A DNA stretch of 64,000 bases, from assembly GCA_963781805.1 (NCBI GenBank), contig CAWAHF010000004.1, positions 434,001 through 498,000 of the forward strand, given 5' to 3'. Position 1 is the stretch's first letter; each line of letters starts with the position of its first letter. Below the pieces are notes generated by a model. The model was given only the letters and a program-made list of their open reading frames with translations. It ran no database searches and was not told the origin of the DNA. This DNA comes from JAFGPL01 sp963781805 (GTDB taxonomy: Bacteria > Bacteroidota > Bacteroidia > Bacteroidales > UBA10428). Both the position numbers and the translations under genes were made by a program. Of the stretch, positions 27,985-37,518 are shown one piece after another.

Positions 27985-28119
27985 CACTTGTCTTTTGAGA
28001 AGCATCCTTTCATACCGCAATTTTTCTACTTTGCAGATCATGCGCTGCAATATAAGCATATATTTTCAAATACGAAATCCGGCTTGCAAAGTTTACGCTC
28101 ATTAAACTGAATTTTTGAA

Positions 28120-28746
28120 TTAATCCTGATTATTCTGTAACTGCTGACTTATTTTTGACATTGAAATGATGGCAAGCCAAATGACAATGAGCAGGATATA
28201 TATTTTTTGAAACAAACCGTAAAAATTTTGTTCGGTGGGTTCTAATGTTAGCAGTATTCTTAAAATATTCATTAAAATAAGGGAAGAAGCAATACCATAA
28301 AAAATATGGAAATAGTTAAAATTGCTTCTTCCTTTAAGAAATCCATAACCGATGGTGGATATGGGAAAAAGAAAAAACTGAAAAGCTGCGGCAACCATGT
28401 GAATAAAGCCATGAAGTGATTTTTCTGGAAACAAATTCATTGGAAATACCGCAATTAAAAAAGCACTTATTCCCATAAATAAGACAATAATTGCAAGCCA
28501 CCTGTTTTTACTGGTATTTTCTGAATATATCAAACCTGCTGTAAGAATTTCACAAATCCCGATAAGGAATAATCCGGTAACCAAAATATAACCGTCAGGT
28601 TCATAATAGTATCTGCTTAGCGGATACCGCATCCAGTTCAATTCAGGATTTGTCACTTGTATTAGAATGAATGTGATGATAAATCCCAGATTCATCAGCA
28701 GCGCCAATGCTGCAATAATCCTGATATTTTTATTGATGAAATTCAA
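28120..28746 (-). CDS. DUF998 family membrane protein
   Basis: A 208-residue protein with six hydrophobic segments. The family features are the LNWMRYPLSRYYYEPDGYI loop after helix 1 and GFIHMVAAAFQFF near the middle. The role of DUF998 is unknown. No ATG precedes the first helix: the likely start is TTG at 28746 (the frame is closed by TAA 18 bases further upstream), while the first in-frame ATG would cut helix 1. It starts 26 bp after the outer-membrane protein gene and is probably co-transcribed with it. Confidence 0.75.
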   Translation of the reverse strand: MNFINKNIRIIAALALLMNLGFIITFILIQVTNPELNWMRYPLSRYYYEPDGYILVTGLFLIGICEILTAGLIYSENTSKNRWLAIIVLFMGISAFLIAVFPMNLFPEKSLHGFIHMVAAAFQFFLFPISTIGYGFLKGRSNFNYFHIFYGIASSLILMNILRILLTLEPTEQNFYGLFQKIYILLIVIWLAIISMSKISQQLQNNQD

Positions 28747-28772
28747 TCTAAGATTTTTGTAATGTTAATGTA

Positions 28773-29339
28773 TTAAAATTTGAATCCAAATGTCGCGTTT
28801 ATCACAGGAGCGATTCCTGTATAGCCCGGGCTCAGATAGTCAGAATCGTATATATTACTATATCTTTTTGTATCAATATTTGAAAATTTCAGGTCGCCTC
28901 CAAAATACAAATCTATTGTAAATCTTGGCATAACCCAAAATTTTAACCCGGCACAAAGTTGTGCACCATAGGTCAAAATCTGATCTTTGTAATTCGACTC
29001 ATCAATTTCTTTGATTCTGAATTTAATTCCGGGCGAGAGGTAGACATTCGTGAACCTTGTTTCTGACTGGTATAAATAAATCCGTTGTTCCAGTTGTGCA
29101 AAATAACCTTTGATCATTTTATTGTTCGAGTCAAAATAGGTTACCTCCTGCGAAATAACTGTGCTGGTAGTTTTGAAAGAATGTTCATAACTCACATAAA
29201 AAGCCTGACTAAATAATTGGATTGCCCCAAAACGCACTTCGTTTTTGTATTCCGGATTTTCATCCCCGTTATCTGCATATAACTGAAAAGCCATGGCAGA
29301 TAAAATTAGGGATACTGTAAACCATTTAAGTATTTTCAT
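28773..29339 (-). CDS. outer membrane beta-barrel-like protein
   Basis: A 188-residue exported protein: signal peptide about 1-22 (ending QLYAD), then alternating amphipathic strands and a C-terminal Phe (ATFGFKF), the usual ending of outer-membrane barrels. It is similar in style to DUF3575-like small barrels. It leads an operon with the DUF998 gene. Its upstream region carries a TAATTTTG element and two copies of a 14-bp motif that may bind the neighbouring AraC-type regulator. Confidence 0.65.
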   Translation of the reverse strand: MKILKWFTVSLILSAMAFQLYADNGDENPEYKNEVRFGAIQLFSQAFYVSYEHSFKTTSTVISQEVTYFDSNNKMIKGYFAQLEQRIYLYQSETRFTNVYLSPGIKFRIKEIDESNYKDQILTYGAQLCAGLKFWVMPRFTIDLYFGGDLKFSNIDTKRYSNIYDSDYLSPGYTGIAPVINATFGFKF

Positions 29340-29407
29340 AAGTGTAGTGTTTTGATGTTAATAAATTTAAATTTGATGATTAAAAATATATTTGAAGAAC
29401 TTAACAT

Positions 29408-29435
29408 CAAAATTACCAATACATTACAAATCAAA
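29408..29435 (-). promoter_or_regulatory. probable promoter of the barrel/DUF998 operon
   Basis: On the minus strand TTTG (29435-29432) and TAATTTTG (29415-29408) are 16 bp apart, slightly shorter than the usual spacing. A short spacer and an upstream regulator motif would fit an activated promoter. Confidence 0.45.
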
Positions 29436-29443
29436 CGTCCCTA

Positions 29444-29501
29444 TTTATAAAGTGAGATGAAATTTTTTTCAGGGAATTTTCCCACTTTATAAAGTGGGAA
29501 T
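29444..29501. promoter_or_regulatory. candidate operator: repeated TTTATAAAGTGRGA
   Basis: TTTATAAAGTGAGA at 29444-29457 and TTTATAAAGTGGGA at 29487-29500 are direct repeats whose starts are 43 bp apart (four helical turns). The second lies inside a perfect 22 bp palindrome (29480-29501). They sit just upstream of the predicted promoter of the barrel gene and next to the AraC-type regulator gene. Confidence 0.5.
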
Positions 29502-29562
29502 TAGAGTGGTTTGATCTATCAGAAAATTTGCGCTAATGGGAGTCTGTTGGGATATCTTTAAA

Positions 29563-30723
29563 TTAAAGTCTATTTATATATTCCGAAGGTGACATTTGCA
29601 CATACTTACTAAAAGCCCTGTAGAATGCCGATTTGCTGTTGAAGCCAGATTCATAGCCGATGACCTCTATTTCTGAATCTTTGCCACGTGTTTTCATTTT
29701 TTCCTTGGCCAGTTCAATTCGTCTGGAGTTAATGAGGTTGTAAAAATTTGTATTCAGGTATTGATTAATGAAAAAAGAAGTCTGATGTAAGGTGAGCCCA
29801 AGAGCTTCAGCAAATTTTACAATAGTTATTTCAGGATCTGTAAATATTTTATCCTGATATAACAGATGATCCAAACGCGAATGTATTCGTTCCTCTTCCT
29901 CTTTTTCAAATTCTTTGCTAGCAGTTTTTGAAATATCAATATTTCCAACAATTTCCAGCTGTTTTTCAAAAGAATGGAATTCATTTATTGTGAAAATAGC
30001 GGCATAATTAAAACCGGTCATCAGCAGGAAAATATAAAAGATATTTGTAATGATTGGCACTGCAATAAAATCGACGTAAAAATTGGGCCAGATGACATAC
30101 GAAACCAGGATTCCGATATTTAAAGACCAGATAAGTATTACAAATCGTTGAAGATATCTAAGTTTGAGTTGTTCCAGATCTGATTTAATATTTAATATTC
30201 TCGTGGAATACTTCCATGTTTGAAAAGCGATTACCAGAAAGTAGGCATTCAACAACCAAAAGAATGCACCTCTGCAATAGGTCAGAAACGAGGGATATTT
30301 TTCATTTAGGATGTCTTCGACAAACCTGTCCTTTCCTCCTGCATCAAACATCAGATACCTGAAATAATGAAAAAGACAAAATAAAACAGCAACAGATGTC
30401 AGGATGTTTAAGACATTGAAAGGATTGAATTTTCTGCCCATAAATATTTGGGTGTATTGAAATATCAATACCGTACACACCAGGGCGCCCGCCTGGCTCA
30501 AAAATACAATCGAAGGAAATCCGGACAGATGATTTGAAAGAATCAGGTAGTTATTGATATAATTTAAGGCTGGAAGAAGCAAAATAAAGGCAAGAATCTT
30601 ATTCGGAATGGTATTCTGTTTTCTGAAAAAAAGAATACAAAACATGATAACCAGGTTAACCGTGGTAACAATGTTTATAAGCTCGGGTATTGTCAGTACT
30701 ATGGAGGTATTCTGGTTATTCAT
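29563..30723 (-). CDS. membrane-anchored AraC-family transcriptional regulator
   Basis: A 386-residue protein with an N-terminal half of about seven membrane helices (about 10-250) and a C-terminal AraC-type DNA-binding domain (about 285-386). In the second half, ITIVKFAEALGLTLHQTSFFIN is the first helix-turn-helix and EVIGYESGFNSKSAFYRAFSKYVQMSPSEY is the second, a standard signature. Such proteins sense an envelope signal and act on nearby promoters. The downstream barrel/DUF998 operon is on the same strand; the spacer carries a candidate operator. Confidence 0.9.
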   Translation of the reverse strand: MNNQNTSIVLTIPELINIVTTVNLVIMFCILFFRKQNTIPNKILAFILLLPALNYINNYLILSNHLSGFPSIVFLSQAGALVCTVLIFQYTQIFMGRKFNPFNVLNILTSVAVLFCLFHYFRYLMFDAGGKDRFVEDILNEKYPSFLTYCRGAFFWLLNAYFLVIAFQTWKYSTRILNIKSDLEQLKLRYLQRFVILIWSLNIGILVSYVIWPNFYVDFIAVPIITNIFYIFLLMTGFNYAAIFTINEFHSFEKQLEIVGNIDISKTASKEFEKEEEERIHSRLDHLLYQDKIFTDPEITIVKFAEALGLTLHQTSFFINQYLNTNFYNLINSRRIELAKEKMKTRGKDSEIEVIGYESGFNSKSAFYRAFSKYVQMSPSEYINRL

Positions 30724-30933
30724 TAGAAGTGATGAATAAAAAGTAAAGAATCACTGCTAATATAAAAATTTTATTCCTTTCAAAGAGGTGTATCAGAAAG
30801 GAAAAGGGAAATTTACGTGAAACATCTTCCTAAATAATTCATTTTTTAACGTTTTGTTAACAATTCCTGTCCAATTGTCATGCTATTATGTTATGGTATG
30901 GTTATTGAATTTTAACAGGTAAATATAAAAATC

Positions 30934-31854
30934 ATGGATATAATTTCCAAAACCATAGTTAATGCCGTAGATAAAGTGAAAAATTCTGTGGTTAGAATCA
31001 TCAGATATAATAAATATAATAAACCTGAAGGTGCTGCGTCGGGATTTGTCTTTTCAAGTGACGGCTATATTTTTACGAATCATCATGTTATAGCAAATTC
31101 ATCAAAAATTGTTATAACCATGTTGAACGGAGAGGAATTTGAAGCCAGCTATATTGGGAGTGACGCAGATACGGATGTCGGTATCCTCAAATCGTATGAT
31201 TCAGGTTTTACTGTGGCAAAACTCGGCAACAGCAACGAGTTGGAAATTGGCCAGCTATTAATAGCCATAGGTAATCCGTTAGGGTTTCAACACTCTGTGT
31301 CGGTGGGTGTTTTAAGTGGTAAGGGACGAACAATGAGAGCTCCTTCCGGAAGAACCATAGAAAATGTATTGCAGACAGATGTTGCGTTGAATCCCGGAAA
31401 CAGTGGTGGTCCATTGATTAATACCGAAGGTGAGGTAATTGGAATTAATACGGCCATCATACCTTATGCCCAGGGAATAAGCTTTTCAATCGATTTGGAG
31501 ACAGCCAAAGAAATTGCAAGGTATCTGATAAAAGATGGTAAAATTACAAAAGCTTACTTGGGAGTGATGTTGCAGGATGCAATTATAAATCCCCGAATCA
31601 GAAATTTTTACCATTTGAACACTACACAGGGAGCCATGATCATCGGACTCGAATCGCCATCACCGGCCAAAAGAGCTGAACTTAGAGAAGGGGACATCAT
31701 TATAGGATTTGATAAGGAACCAATTTCAAATTCCAACCAGATATTTAAATTGCTCACTCCTGAAAAAATATTTCAACCGGTAAAACTTAAAATATTACGA
31801 CAAACAAAACTAGTTGATATTGACATATTTCCGGTGGAAAGACCTGCCGCCTGA
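30934..31854 (+). CDS. HtrA/DegP-like trypsin-PDZ serine protease
   Basis: A 306-residue S1C protease. Catalytic residues are visible: His51 (TNHHVI), Asp81 (DTDVGIL) and Ser157 (NPGNSGGPL); a single PDZ domain follows (about 215-300, YLGVMLQD to ILRQTKLVD). No signal peptide or membrane segment precedes the protease domain, unlike DegP/DegS, so it is probably cytoplasmic. The N-terminus, MDIISKTIVNAVDKV, begins directly at the first strand. It is divergent from the AraC-type gene. Confidence 0.9.
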   Translation: MDIISKTIVNAVDKVKNSVVRIIRYNKYNKPEGAASGFVFSSDGYIFTNHHVIANSSKIVITMLNGEEFEASYIGSDADTDVGILKSYDSGFTVAKLGNSNELEIGQLLIAIGNPLGFQHSVSVGVLSGKGRTMRAPSGRTIENVLQTDVALNPGNSGGPLINTEGEVIGINTAIIPYAQGISFSIDLETAKEIARYLIKDGKITKAYLGVMLQDAIINPRIRNFYHLNTTQGAMIIGLESPSPAKRAELREGDIIIGFDKEPISNSNQIFKLLTPEKIFQPVKLKILRQTKLVDIDIFPVERPAA

Positions 31855-31993
31855 GAATCGGCTGTAAAGTAAAGTACTACATTTAAAAATCATTATCGAT
31901 AAAAGACTTTTTCAGCAAAAGCATTTTGGATTAGCAATCGAAAATTATAAACTGTAGCGGGTAAATCGAATAAAATTTTTATGATCCACCCAA

Positions 31994-32938
31994 TTATATC
32001 AAATGTCCAAATACTTTTTTGGCCCGTTCTTTACCGGGATAGATAATCGTTCCATTTTTACCCTTAACAATTTCAACCACATCCCTGAAATGACCAATAG
32101 CAGACTTTTTTCCGGTTTTTTCTGCAAACCAGCAGGCTGATATTACTTTTGGCCCAATGGATCCTTCTGAAAATTTTTCATTTTTAATCTCTTCATACGT
32201 TACATTTTTGAGAGCTTTGGCCTCTGCTGTTCCCCAATTCCTATAGACAGCATCCGTATCAGTAGCCATTATAAACATGTCGGCATTGAGCTCCTTAGCT
32301 AACAGGGCGCTGGCATAATCTTTATCTATTACAACCTCGGCGCCAACTAATTTCCGGTTTTCACCATAAACTGTTGGTATTCCTCCTCCACCGGTACATA
32401 TAACAATTGTTCCTTTTTCAAGTAGCCATTTTATTGGACGAAGCTGGAAAATACGCTGAGGAATGGGAGAGGGGACAATCCGTCTCCATTTTTCTCCCTC
32501 CTGCTTCATCATCCATTTCTTTTCCATCATCATCCTAACAGCGCTTTCTTCATCAAATTCTGGTCCAATGGGCTTTGTAGGATGCTTAAAAGCCGGATCA
32601 TTCTTATCTACCTCTACCATTGTAAGGATACTAGCAAAAGGCTGTTCAAAAGGAAGAATATTACCTAATTCCTGTTCTATCATATAACCAATCATACCCT
32701 CGGTTTGTGCCCCAAGTATATCAAGCGGATAGACTTCTTCTGCATTATAACTTGATGCTTGCAGAGCCAATAGACCAACCTGGGGACCATTTCCATGTGA
32801 AATAATCAGTTCATTGTCTTTAGCTAAGGGAGCAATGGCTTCAGCAGCTATTTTCACATTCAGGCGTTGGTTTTCTGTCGTCATCGCCTGGCCTTTTTGC
32901 AATAAAGCATTTCCTCCCAGGGCTATTACTATTCTCAT
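31994..32938 (-). CDS. arcC: carbamate kinase
   Basis: A 314-residue amino-acid-kinase-family enzyme that makes ATP from carbamoyl phosphate. Clear motifs: MRIVIALGGNALLQKGQ at the start, ISHGNGPQVGLLALQ (about 50), GAQTEGMIGYMI (about 80), VICTGGGGIP and AEVVIDKDYASALLA in the second half. ATG 32938 gives the standard length and start; an upstream frame start at 33010 adds 24 residues. No arginine deiminase or ornithine carbamoyltransferase gene is adjacent, so the carbamoyl phosphate source must lie elsewhere. Confidence 0.93.
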   Translation of the reverse strand: MRIVIALGGNALLQKGQAMTTENQRLNVKIAAEAIAPLAKDNELIISHGNGPQVGLLALQASSYNAEEVYPLDILGAQTEGMIGYMIEQELGNILPFEQPFASILTMVEVDKNDPAFKHPTKPIGPEFDEESAVRMMMEKKWMMKQEGEKWRRIVPSPIPQRIFQLRPIKWLLEKGTIVICTGGGGIPTVYGENRKLVGAEVVIDKDYASALLAKELNADMFIMATDTDAVYRNWGTAEAKALKNVTYEEIKNEKFSEGSIGPKVISACWFAEKTGKKSAIGHFRDVVEIVKGKNGTIIYPGKERAKKVFGHLI

Positions 32939-33266
32939 TAACTTCTGTTTAAATACCGAAAATAATTTTAAATTGAAAAATATGAATTTAAGAAAATTGG
33001 TTAAGATCAAACATGATTTTTACAGGGTTTGTTGAATGTTGTTTCGTTCAAGGATAGGTTAATTGTGAAATGAAAACAGAAGAATTAAATTAATAAATTA
33101 AACACGTGAAAAAGTATTATTGAAAGACATACTTTATTGCAATACAATCTAACGTAAAATAAAAACAGTTTTTCCCGTGTTAAAACAATATAAGATTATT
33201 TAAGCATTTGAAGATTTGGTGAATGACCAAGACATTTTTAATAGTAGGTCAAATATCTTCATATTA

Positions 33267-33298
33267 TTGCCCGTCGCAATTTAATAATTGTAAATTTG
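33267..33298 (+). promoter_or_regulatory. probable promoter of hflKC
   Basis: TTG at 33267-33269, 21 bp spacer and TAAATTTG at 33291-33298 match the Bacteroidota consensus, about 25 bp before the hflK ATG. The rest of the 385 bp gap 32939-33323 is AT-rich with nothing else recognisable. Confidence 0.6.
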
Positions 33299-33323
33299 TC
33301 ATAAACCTAAAATATTTTAGCAA

Positions 33324-34295
33324 ATGGCAAAAAATAAAAATCAAGTAAATGTTGAACCTCCAATCGTTCAGAAACTACTTAAGAATGCCAATCTAATGGC
33401 AATCATTTTGATTATCATAATCATATTGTTTAGTTCTTTGTTTCAAATCAGACCTGAAGAAGTAGGTGTAATTACTCGTTTTGGCAAGTACATACGAACC
33501 GTTGAATCGGGACTGAATATAAAAATACCATTCTTAGAAAGGGTTTATAAAGTGCCCGTAGAAAGGCAGCAAAAGCTTGAATTTGGTTTTCGTACCGTAA
33601 AAGCCGGAATTCAAAGCGAATTTGTGAAATCAGGTTATACGGATGAGTCATTTATGTTAACCGGAGATCTGAATCTTGCTGATGTTGAATGGGTCGTTCA
33701 GTACCGCATTGATGATCCTTACCTGTATCTTTTTAAAGTCAGGTCGCCACAGACCACCCTGCGGGATATTTCAGAATCAGCAGTCAGACAAATCGTAGGT
33801 GACAGGACTGTAGATGAAGTGATTACGGTTGGAAGAACCGAAATTGCAACAAAAGTTGAAGAATTAATACAACAAATTTGTATTGAATACACCATTGGAA
33901 TTAAAATAGATCAGGTTGTGTTGCAGGATGTTAATCCTCCTGATCCGGTAAAGGCTTCATTTAATGCTGTAAATGAGGCAGAACAGGAAAAAGAAACATT
34001 AATCAACCAGGCGAAATCAGAATACAATAAGGTTATTCCCAAAGCAAGCGGACAGGCAGAGGAAACGATTCAAAAAGCAGAAGGCTATGCGACCGAAAGG
34101 GTAAATAATGCACTGGGCGAAAGTAACAGGTTTAATGCACTTTACCGGGAATATATCAAAGCGCCAGAGGTAACCAAACGAAGAATTTATCTCGAAACAA
34201 TGGAATCAGTATTACCAAAACTGGGAAATAAAATCATTACAGACGAAAAAGGGAATAACGTTTTACCATTATTGCAGATGCAGTTAAATAAATAA
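33324..34295 (+). CDS. hflK: FtsH protease modulator HflK
   Basis: A 323-residue SPFH/band-7 protein. One N-terminal membrane helix (about 23-43) is followed by FQIRPEEVGVITRFGKY and the SPFH domain, the conserved WVVQYRIDDPYLYLFKV region, VVLQDVNPPDPVKASFNAVNEAEQEKE and a coiled-coil region. With HflC it forms a large periplasm-facing cage around FtsH in the inner membrane. HflC starts 12 bp downstream. Confidence 0.93.
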   Translation: MAKNKNQVNVEPPIVQKLLKNANLMAIILIIIIILFSSLFQIRPEEVGVITRFGKYIRTVESGLNIKIPFLERVYKVPVERQQKLEFGFRTVKAGIQSEFVKSGYTDESFMLTGDLNLADVEWVVQYRIDDPYLYLFKVRSPQTTLRDISESAVRQIVGDRTVDEVITVGRTEIATKVEELIQQICIEYTIGIKIDQVVLQDVNPPDPVKASFNAVNEAEQEKETLINQAKSEYNKVIPKASGQAEETIQKAEGYATERVNNALGESNRFNALYREYIKAPEVTKRRIYLETMESVLPKLGNKIITDEKGNNVLPLLQMQLNK

Positions 34296-34307
34296 ATTAT
34301 TGAAATC

Positions 34308-35252
34308 ATGAATCAAAAGAAAACCATAATAACCATTGTATCCATTGTAATATTTCTGATACTTATATTTCAATGTACTTTTATTGTAAAGGAAACAGAA
34401 CAGGTGATCATTACACAATTCGGAAAACCTGTTCGGAAAGCTATTTTAAAACCCGGACTTAAGTTTAAGATTCCATTTATTCAAAAAGCAAATTATTTTG
34501 AAAAAAGATTTATGGAGTGGGACGGTGATCCCAACCAGGTTGCTACAAAAGATAAAATGTTCATCTTTGTGGATACTTATGCCCGCTGGCAAATTACCGA
34601 TCCACTGCAGTTTTTTAAACGACTCACAAATGAGAGAGGCGCTCAATCAAGACTCGATGATATTATCGATGGTGAAACAAGAGATCATATTGCAGCTCAA
34701 TACCTTGTTGAGACCGTTCGAAGCAGCAACAGAAAACCGATTTCTTCGGGAACAATCAGCGAAGAAATCGGGGATTCACTGGCTGAAATAACTGTAGGCA
34801 GGGAAAAAATTCAGCAAATGATTCTTGAATCAGCCAATGAAAAAGCGAAAGATCTTGGCATTGAAATTCTGGATGTTCGTTTTAAACGAATAAATTACGA
34901 AGCAGAGGTACGTGAACAGGTCTATAATCGTATGAAAAGTGAAAGATTCCGTATAGCCGATAAATCGCGTTCGGAGGGACAGGGAGAAGCCTCAAGGATT
35001 AATGGAGAAAAGGAACGTGAGCTGAAAACAATACAATCAGAAGCATTTAAAAAAGCCGAAGAAATAAAAGGGAAGGCCGATGCAAAGGCTGCATCCATTT
35101 ATGCCGGTGCTTACGATCAGACATCAGCATCGAGAGAACTGTATGGTTTTCTTAAATCCATGGAAACCTTTGAACAAACATTTGATTCAGCTACTTCAGT
35201 CATATTATCTACTGATGGTGAACTATTTAAATACCTGAAAAACATGAAATAA
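34308..35252 (+). CDS. hflC: FtsH protease modulator HflC
   Basis: A 314-residue SPFH protein, partner of HflK. N-terminal helix (about 7-25), VKETEQVIITQFGKPVR, the TYARWQITDPLQFFKRLTNE region, LGIEILDVRFKRINY (HflC signature) and MKSERFRIADKSRSEGQGEA leading into the coiled coil, then YGFLKSMETFEQ near the end. Order hflK-hflC is the usual operon. Confidence 0.93.
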   Translation: MNQKKTIITIVSIVIFLILIFQCTFIVKETEQVIITQFGKPVRKAILKPGLKFKIPFIQKANYFEKRFMEWDGDPNQVATKDKMFIFVDTYARWQITDPLQFFKRLTNERGAQSRLDDIIDGETRDHIAAQYLVETVRSSNRKPISSGTISEEIGDSLAEITVGREKIQQMILESANEKAKDLGIEILDVRFKRINYEAEVREQVYNRMKSERFRIADKSRSEGQGEASRINGEKERELKTIQSEAFKKAEEIKGKADAKAASIYAGAYDQTSASRELYGFLKSMETFEQTFDSATSVILSTDGELFKYLKNMK

Positions 35253-35375
35253 ATAGTTTTGTTTGACATTATTATTCAATTATAAATCCTGAAAAACCCG
35301 GTATAAATAACAAATAGCTGTTTCTAAATCAGGTGGTGCCGGATAGTTTGCCTAATAAAGATTTAATCATTCTTT

Positions 35376-35409
35376 TTTGCATAGGTTATTCGCATAATTA
35401 TTATTTTTG
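35376..35409 (+). promoter_or_regulatory. probable promoter of the DUF4861 gene
   Basis: TTTG at 35376-35379, 22 bp spacer and TATTTTTG at 35402-35409, ending 27 bp before the ATG at 35437. Confidence 0.5.
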
Positions 35410-35436
35410 ATAAAATAATCATCAAAATTTAATGCC

Positions 35437-36300
35437 ATGAATAAGTTTTTTGCCTTTTGTATGTTACTCTTGCTGCCAGTTCTGGTTTATGGTCAAAACA
35501 AAACAGATATCAGTCTGAAATGGAAAAATTCCGACAAACAGGAATCCAGTATTTCATCCAAAACCGGTAATTTATATGACAAATTAAGCCATCACGGACC
35601 AGCTATTGAAAACGAGTGGATTGGTTTTAGATTATATTTTGATAAAAAATGCGCGATAGATGTGTATAACAAACAACAAGCCAGACTTGAGCTTGCTGGG
35701 GCAGAATGGTATCCTACACCCGAACAGCAAAAAGAAGGCTGGGGGGCAGATCAATACAAAGTTGGCAACACGATGGGTTTAGGCGGAGTCCGTCTATGGG
35801 ATGGAGAAAAAGAAGTATTGCTTGATCCGGTAAGAATGAGAACTGCCAGGGTGGCTAAACAGGCCAATATATCCTATATGGAAATGCTTTCGGAAGGAGT
35901 ACCTTATAAAGGCGACAGCATTGATATACTGGTACGTGTAACAGTATTCTCAGGATTCCGGGCTGCAAAAGTTGAAGCTTTTGCATTATGTGATAAACCT
36001 GTACAATTTTTAACCGGAATTAATTATCATCCGTTAACACAAACAAAAGAAGGTAAAAATTATATCTGCACCTGGGGAATTCATCCTGAGGATGTTGCTG
36101 CATTTCAGGTTGCAATCGGTGCAGGAATCGTCTATAACCCCAATGACTTTGAATCTGTTAAAAAGGTAGAGGCAGACTACCAGTTGATTTCAAAACCAAC
36201 CAAATACGTATCAACATGGATTAGCTCTGCAAGCGAAAAAGAACCAGAATTGAATTCTATGGATAAATTTGTTGAATACCTGGAGAATTTTAAGGAATAG
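35437..36300 (+). CDS. DUF4861 family exported protein
   Basis: A 287-residue exported protein: signal peptide about 1-19 (ending LVYGQ), then a beta-rich DUF4861 domain. Typical features are HHGPAIENEWIGFRLYFD, IDVYNKQQARLELAGAEWY, and GWGADQYKVGNTMGLGGVRLWD. DUF4861 is commonly encoded in polysaccharide-utilisation loci, including those for pectin-type glycans; no activity is assigned here. Normal length for the core domain. It may work with the GH28 and CE8 proteins of this window (inference). Confidence 0.85.
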   Translation: MNKFFAFCMLLLLPVLVYGQNKTDISLKWKNSDKQESSISSKTGNLYDKLSHHGPAIENEWIGFRLYFDKKCAIDVYNKQQARLELAGAEWYPTPEQQKEGWGADQYKVGNTMGLGGVRLWDGEKEVLLDPVRMRTARVAKQANISYMEMLSEGVPYKGDSIDILVRVTVFSGFRAAKVEAFALCDKPVQFLTGINYHPLTQTKEGKNYICTWGIHPEDVAAFQVAIGAGIVYNPNDFESVKKVEADYQLISKPTKYVSTWISSASEKEPELNSMDKFVEYLENFKE

Positions 36301-36448
36301 CAAGATTCATTACATTTTTTTTCTTAAACTGTAGATTTACATCTAAATACAAGAATTTAATTAATTTAACCGTATTAGGTAGTCATTTAAAGCAATGAGT
36401 TGAATGTAATTTTATATATCTTTGCATCTACATATATAGATATTTATT

Positions 36449-36697
36449 ATGGAATTTAAAAAACTGGAATTTGAACCTGAATCGGGAAAGATTAAACGAA
36501 TTATTCAATCTGCACATTTTAAAAAATCTCTTATTTTTATTGTTATTGGAGCATTAGCTGGTTTTCTGTACTTTTATTTAACAGAGGGCAGGCAAATGAA
36601 TGTTATTGCTTCCGGTGATATCATTAAGAGCTTACTTATCGGTGGATTCCTGGGATATTTTATTACAAATAGTCCGTGTACCAGGGGCAAATGTTAA
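36449..36697 (+). CDS. small two-helix membrane protein with C-terminal Cys pair
   Basis: An 82-residue protein with two membrane helices (about 27-46 and 60-75) joined by a polar loop and ending SPCTRGKC. The layout resembles DUF6132-type small membrane proteins near sulfur or redox genes, but the match is weak. A TATCTTTG element lies at 36417-36424 just upstream. No function is offered. Confidence 0.55.
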   Translation: MEFKKLEFEPESGKIKRIIQSAHFKKSLIFIVIGALAGFLYFYLTEGRQMNVIASGDIIKSLLIGGFLGYFITNSPCTRGKC

Positions 36698-37011
36698 TCT
36701 TTTCTTAGATTAAGACTACTGCTTGGAATTCTTTATTTCTGGGAGTAAACTCATTTATTTCACTTTTCATTATACTTTGCAAAGTGTATTTTCCTGATCT
36801 TAATCTGTATTATAACCATAGGATTCATCTTTTTAATCCAACCATTTTCTGAAAATCTTTATTCCATAAAAGTATTAATTAAAAGAGTAGGGATCACTCT
36901 CAAGTCCTGAAATAACCTGCTTTTTATACACTTCAAATCTGATATTTTCATATCTTTATATGTATAAAACAAGATTTGAAATACCTCTGTAGAAAACCTA
37001 AGATATAATAA
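36698..37011. other. non-coding stretch without recognised features
   Basis: AT-rich spacer of about 310 bp. I see no conserved frame, strong hairpin or RNA gene. Confidence 0.5.
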
Positions 37012-37311
37012 ATGAAGTACGATGCGCAATTCGTTTATCCCAAAGAATATAAAATGATTCTACGCGATTCGTTTAAGGAAAACGTTTATTACGGACTTGA
37101 TGACTTCGACTGCAGATACCTGAAAATTATCCAGTCAAAATTTGGATGCCTCAATAGTTTTCACACCATTCCGGATAGGGTGAAAATGGAAATGGTACCC
37201 TTTGAATGGAGTAAAAAGAAGCAGAAGTTTATATTGATGGATAACAACCGTGTTCCTGTGCAGTTAAATCAGCTGGAAATAGCTGTTATAAGTTACTCAG
37301 TTGAATATTGA
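37012..37311 (+). CDS. small hypothetical cytoplasmic protein
   Basis: A 99-residue soluble protein without signal or membrane segment, beginning MKYDAQFVYPKEYKMILRDS and with several aromatic residues (YYGLDDFDCRYLKI). No family recognised. It is followed, after about 160 bp, by a hairpin terminator, which supports an independent transcript. Confidence 0.5.
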   Translation: MKYDAQFVYPKEYKMILRDSFKENVYYGLDDFDCRYLKIIQSKFGCLNSFHTIPDRVKMEMVPFEWSKKKQKFILMDNNRVPVQLNQLEIAVISYSVEY

Positions 37312-37468
37312 TCAAAAGTCATGGATTAATGTAAGAATGATTATTATTCAGTTTTTCAAATAGAATATTCTTCATTTTCCTGATCTGATTAAACAAATTG
37401 ACCCTCTCCGAAAATTCCTGGCACCAGGTTATTAATTTAATCACACTGGTTTCTTGACTGTATTGTTA

Positions 37469-37518
37469 ATCGGGTAGGGATCAAGAATTGCTGACCCTAT
37501 CCCGATAAGTGTTTTTTT
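37469..37518 (+). terminator. intrinsic terminator downstream of the small gene at 37012
   Basis: ATCGGGTAGGG (37469-37479) pairs with CCCTATCCCGAT (37495-37506) with one bulged base, and a run of seven T follows at 37512-37518. Confidence 0.65.
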
